Origin: Actinomycetes bacterium
GTDB lineage: Bacteria > Actinomycetota > Actinomycetes > JAJYSQ01
Length of the DNA stretch: 9,664 nucleotides
Direction of reading: 5' to 3'
Assembly: GCA_021793495.1 (NCBI GenBank)
Contig: JAJYSQ010000027.1
Coordinates: 1 to 9,664, forward strand
Below the pieces are notes generated by a model. It did not search any database and had not been told where the DNA came from. It saw only the letters and a list, made by a program, of their open reading frames with translations. This document shows positions 7,692-9,664 of the stretch, one piece after another. The translations under genes and the position numbers were made by a program. Numbering within the stretch: position 1 is the first letter of the stretch; each line of letters starts with the position of its first letter.

Positions 7692-8489
7692 TCAGCGTTC
7701 CATCAACGGCTTGCGCTGGGCCCCGTCGATCAGGATGTGCGCACCGTGCACGCTCGCGGCGACGTCGGACGCCAAGAACGTCACCAGACTGGCGACCTCG
7801 TCGGGCTGGGTGATCCGGCCGAGCGGGATCGAGGCCTCGGCGCGCCGTCGCGCCTCAGCCTGGTCGACCCCCATGTCGCGGGCGAACGCCTTCTCCAACC
7901 CGTCCCAGCGGTCGGTGTCGACTGGGCCGGGGTTGACCGTGTTGACCCGAATGCCCTGGGGGCCGTACTGGTCGGCGATCGAGGAGGCGAAGTTGAGGTC
8001 CGCGGCGTTCGCGGCCCCGGCGGTCATCTCCCAGAAGCTCGGCTTGAGGCCGTCGTTACCGACGACGAGCACGATCGACCCGCTGCCCTGCTTCACCATG
8101 TGCGGCACGACGGCGCGCACGGTGCGGACGTAACCCATGAACTTAAGGTTCAGGCTCTGCATCCACTGATCGTCGGTGAGTTCTTCCAGCAGCCCGCCGG
8201 GGGAGCTGCCCGCGCAGGTGACGAGGATGTCGATCCGTCCGAACTGCTCGAGGGCAGCCTGCACGCATCGCTCGACGTCCGCGGTCTGGCTCATGTCACC
8301 GACCAGCGGCACGATGCTGCGGCCGGTCTCCGTCTGCAGCTGGGTGGCCGTGGCTTCGAGCCGGTCCTGACCGCGCGCGGTGATGGCGACGTCGCAGCCT
8401 TCCTGAGCGAGTTGACGAGCCACCTCACGGCCCATGCCGACGCTGGCGCCGGTCACGAACGCCACCTTGTCAGTCAGATTGAGATCCAT
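7692..8489 (-). CDS. Short-chain dehydrogenase/reductase with atypical active site
   Basis: A 265-residue classical-length SDR. The Rossmann cofactor motif TGASVGMG is at 13-20, VGDMS at 63-67, a TCAG version of NNAG at 91-94, the conserved helix-4 Asn N114 (SLNLK) and the VNPGPV strand at 185-190. Counting back from the conserved QYGPQGIRVN (174-183), the usual Ser, Tyr and Lys positions fall on about G144, A157 and N161 (segment SFWEMTAGAANAA), so the standard catalytic residues are missing although the fold is intact. The start chosen is ATG 8489, with a purine-rich GAGAGGGA site upstream; the ATG at 8528 would add 13 residues not typical of SDRs and would consume the putative promoter. 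First gene of the minus operon. Activity is uncertain: it may be a non-catalytic paralogue or an enzyme using other residues. Confidence 0.85.
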   Translation of the reverse strand: MDLNLTDKVAFVTGASVGMGREVARQLAQEGCDVAITARGQDRLEATATQLQTETGRSIVPLVGDMSQTADVERCVQAALEQFGRIDILVTCAGSSPGGLLEELTDDQWMQSLNLKFMGYVRTVRAVVPHMVKQGSGSIVLVVGNDGLKPSFWEMTAGAANAADLNFASSIADQYGPQGIRVNTVNPGPVDTDRWDGLEKAFARDMGVDQAEARRRAEASIPLGRITQPDEVASLVTFLASDVAASVHGAHILIDGAQRKPLMER

Positions 8490-8511
8490 CTCGTCCCTCT
8501 CTTGGCCGGAC

Positions 8512-8529
8512 GGTACATCACATACCATA
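8512..8529 (-). promoter_or_regulatory. Divergent form of the operator near the minus-operon -10 (site 2)
   Basis: Read on the minus strand this is TATGGTATGTGATGTACC. It contains the TATGGTAT half found at site 3, and GGTA and TACC arms, but the arms are 7 bases apart instead of adjacent. It overlaps the best -10 candidate of the minus operon. It could be a weaker or degenerate site for the same regulator, or a chance partial match. Confidence 0.3.
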
Positions 8530-8552
8530 GTGCATCTGCGGCCCGATGACTA
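8524..8552 (-). promoter_or_regulatory. Putative promoter of the SDR-CoxG-hydrolase operon
   Basis: On the minus strand, TAGTCA (8552-8547; 4 of 6 matches to the -35 consensus) is followed after 17 bases by TATGGT (8529-8524; 4 of 6 matches to -10). Transcription would start about 30 bases before the SDR ATG at 8489. Each element alone is modest; the correct spacing and position support the call. Confidence 0.4.
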
Positions 8553-8764
8553 GGCGGCGAGTGTCCTTCGGCCCTTCGACCAGCCAGGTGGGTGAATCTG
8601 AAGATCAAGAGGTGCAGGGGGGCGAACCGTGCAGCCGCTCGGAGTGTCGGCCGGTGGGGGCTGTCCAGATGCGCCAAGGGACATCGCGAACTGCCCGGAG
8701 ACGGCCATGGGATCTGCTCGCTGGTGGCTACCAGAGGCGCACGCACAAGTCGGCGCCATCGTCG

Positions 8765-9065
8765 CATCCTGGGGGTGAGGTCGCTGAGGGCGACGAATTC
8801 GTCGCCGTGCGGGCATGACCCGCCAGGCCCGATGCGCCGGCAGAACTGCTGTGGCCGCTGGGCAGCGGCGCTCGTCGAGGTACCGCTCCTCGCACTCAGG
8901 GCACTCGTAAAGGACTCGAACCCCGCACACGCGAAGGAAGGGCACCGTCACGGCCAGCACGTACCCCAGCGGATGCCGCCCACCCCCCGCCAGGGCGGAG
9001 ATGCAGGACCGTGCCCAGCACCTGCGACAGGTCACCCGCCACCTCCGCGGACAAAGCCACCGCAC
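8765..9065 (-). pseudogene. Frameshifted relic of a zinc-ribbon protein
   Basis: One minus-strand frame reads VRVLYECPECEERYLDERRC (about 8918-8862), with C55 and C58 forming a CxxC and C68 starting a second pair. After a frame change near 8858, another frame reads FCRRIGPGGSCPHGDEFVAL (within 8857-8768), carrying Cys residues and the look of a second knuckle, with CPHG where CPHC would be expected. Together they read like one zinc-ribbon region split by an indel. The part upstream (about 9065-8920) also switches frame. No intact start or ribosome site exists. I cannot name the family with certainty; similar Cys-rich ends occur in mobile-element proteins of actinobacteria. Confidence 0.4.
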
Positions 9066-9201
9066 ACGCCGGGGTGAGACAAGATGAGGACGCAGGCACG
9101 GCTCCTGCCGACGATGACTGACACAGACACCGCGATCATCAGCAGTACCGTGCCCGCTCCACGCACACCCGCAGGCCGGGAGCAGTTAAGACATTCCCGA
9201 C

Positions 9202-9212
9202 AATACAGTATT
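9202..9212. repeat. Small inverted repeat AATACAGTATT
   Basis: Arms AATAC and GTATT flank a single central A, 27 bases before the -35 of the ABC-gene promoter. In a GC-rich genome this AT-rich palindrome is a possible upstream protein-binding site, but it is short and could be chance. Confidence 0.3.
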
Positions 9213-9238
9213 AATCGCCGACGTAGCGGAGCCCTCGA

Positions 9239-9267
9239 TTGACACTACATAAAATATGGTATACCAT
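9239..9267 (+). promoter_or_regulatory. Promoter of the ABC transporter gene
   Basis: A consensus -35, TTGACA (9239-9244), is followed after exactly 17 bases by TACCAT (9262-9267; 4 of 6 matches to TATAAT) in an AT-rich patch. The -10 is formed by the right half of the palindrome at 9256-9267. The resulting leader to ATG 9416 would be about 140 bases, in which I recognise no riboswitch. Confidence 0.55.
9256..9267 (+). promoter_or_regulatory. Operator-like palindrome ATGGTATACCAT (site 3)
   Basis: A perfect 12-base palindrome sharing the 10-base core TGGTATACCA with site 1 at 1763-1772. It covers the -10 of the ABC-gene promoter, the classic place for a repressor. The sequence type fits GntR-family FCD regulators. 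Inferred role: repression released by the transported substrate or a metabolite. Confidence 0.55.
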
Positions 9268-9415
9268 CGGACTGTATCAGTATCTCCTGCGGTCGGCGCA
9301 GCAGCGTGTGCCGGGAACGCCGTGGATCAGCAGGTGATCGTTTGAGAGTCGGCTGTCGGCGGTGAGCCAAGGCCCAATCAACAGATCTGAAGAACTAGAA
9401 GAAATTGGTGAGCGA

Positions 9416-9664
9416 ATGTCAGCAAGAGTCGTCATTGACCGCGTCAGCCACGACTTCGGCAATGGTGTGCAGGCATTGTCCGAAGTGGACTTATCATTTC
9501 AGCCGGGGGAGTTCGTCTCGATTGTCGGGCCATCGGGCTGCGGGAAAAGTACTCTATTTAACATCGTATCAGGGCTACTCTACCCGACGCGCGGGCGTGT
9601 CCTGATCACCGGCAAGGACGTGACCGGGGCGACCGGTCACGTGGGCTACATGCTCCAAAAGGAT
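9416..9664 (+). CDS. ABC transporter ATP-binding protein, NrtD/SsuB/TauB type (partial)
   Basis: The first 83 residues of an ABC ATPase, cut by the window end. Seen: an N-terminal strand pair around VSHDFG, the aromatic A-loop region; Walker [10 protein letters not shown] at 38-46; a [13 protein letters not shown] segment; and the Q-loop GYMLQKD with Q81. The [10 protein letters not shown] wording is typical of the nitrate/sulfonate/taurine (NitT/TauT) import family, which works with a periplasmic-type binding protein and a permease, presumably encoded beyond the window. The start is uncertain: ATG 9416 has only GGTG nearby, and the frame is open back to a GTG at 9362, which would add 18 residues ([18 protein letters not shown]) that look protein-like. 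A TTA codon occurs at 9491-9493, and GC is lower than in the central operons. The upstream promoter carries an operator-like palindrome. Confidence 0.88.
   Translation, partial: MSARVVIDRVSHDFGNGVQALSEVDLSFQPGEFVSIVGPSGCGKSTLFNIVSGLLYPTRGRVLITGKDVTGATGHVGYMLQKD

Larger units (their letters stand above)
8553..9238. other. Long gene-poor stretch between the minus operon and the ABC gene
   Basis: About 690 bases between two outward-facing promoters. Apart from a frameshifted protein relic on the minus strand (about 8765-9065), I see no gene: the open frames here have no ribosome site and unnatural composition, and 8553-8764 and 9066-9238 show nothing I recognise. A small AT-rich inverted repeat lies at 9202-9212. 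The stretch looks like decayed accessory DNA. Confidence 0.6.

Noticed and set aside
6596..7813. Plus-strand open frame of 405 codons opposite the hydrolase and CoxG genes.
   Set aside because: No ribosome site or motifs; composition typical of antisense shadows in high-GC DNA.
7563..8549. Long plus-strand open frame of 328 codons opposite the CoxG and SDR genes.
   Set aside because: The minus-strand genes have clear family motifs; this frame is a GC-driven shadow with no motif.
8912..8924. GGACTCGAACCCC, resembling the T-arm of a minus-strand tRNA.
   Set aside because: No matching acceptor, D or anticodon arms are present, the T stem would contain G-U pairs and a mismatch, and the bases are explained by the VRVLYECPEC relic reading.
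1..9664. CRISPR array, prophage or complete insertion sequence.
   Set aside because: No regularly spaced repeats, phage genes, intact transposase or paired terminal repeats were seen.

Overview
The window reads as a high-GC actinobacterial accessory or catabolic region. The evidence is GC-rich third codon positions in the central genes, GTG starts, few TTA codons and hairpins without U-tracts; genera such as Pseudonocardia or Amycolatopsis would fit, but I cannot assign one. GC is uneven: single 60-base rows in the first gene (rows 61 and 721) and the last gene (row 9541) are 52-58% G+C, against 65-72% in rows from the central operon (2341, 5281).

Layout: (1) 43-1437 (+), a cytoplasmic type I sulfatase-like hydrolase. 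(2) 1438-1813, a gap with a perfect 18-bp hairpin and then a promoter containing the palindrome TGGTATACCA. (3) 1814-6010 (+), a tight three-gene operon: a malonyl-CoA-synthetase-like acyl-CoA ligase, an amidase-signature hydrolase (4-nt overlap) and a glutaryl-CoA-dehydrogenase-like enzyme (11-nt overlap). (4) 6041-8489 (-), a convergent operon transcribed as SDR, then CoxG/SRPBCC protein, then alpha/beta hydrolase. (5) 8490-9415, mostly non-coding, with the minus-operon promoter, a frameshifted relic of a zinc-ribbon protein and a strong-looking promoter overlapped by a second GGTATACC palindrome. (6) 9416-9664 (+), the N-terminal part of an NrtD/SsuB/TauB-type ABC transporter ATPase, cut by the window end.

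How the genes may work together (inference): the ABC system imports a small organic acid, amide or sulfonated compound. The amidase releases a carboxylate, the ligase activates it to a CoA thioester, and the acyl-CoA dehydrogenase oxidises it. The dehydrogenase keeps the Glu/Arg/Ser and Tyr-Glu residues I associate with decarboxylating glutaryl-CoA dehydrogenases, and the ligase resembles the MatB clade, so a dicarboxylate or its mono-amide is the best guess at substrate. The SDR, CoxG protein and hydrolase would act on an earlier intermediate. Related GGTA/TACC elements lie in all three inferred promoters, which suggests one GntR/FCD-type regulator encoded outside the window.

Most notable points: the shared operator-like palindromes, an SDR that lacks the Ser, Tyr and Lys of the usual catalytic set, and the candidate dicarboxylate mono-amide pathway.
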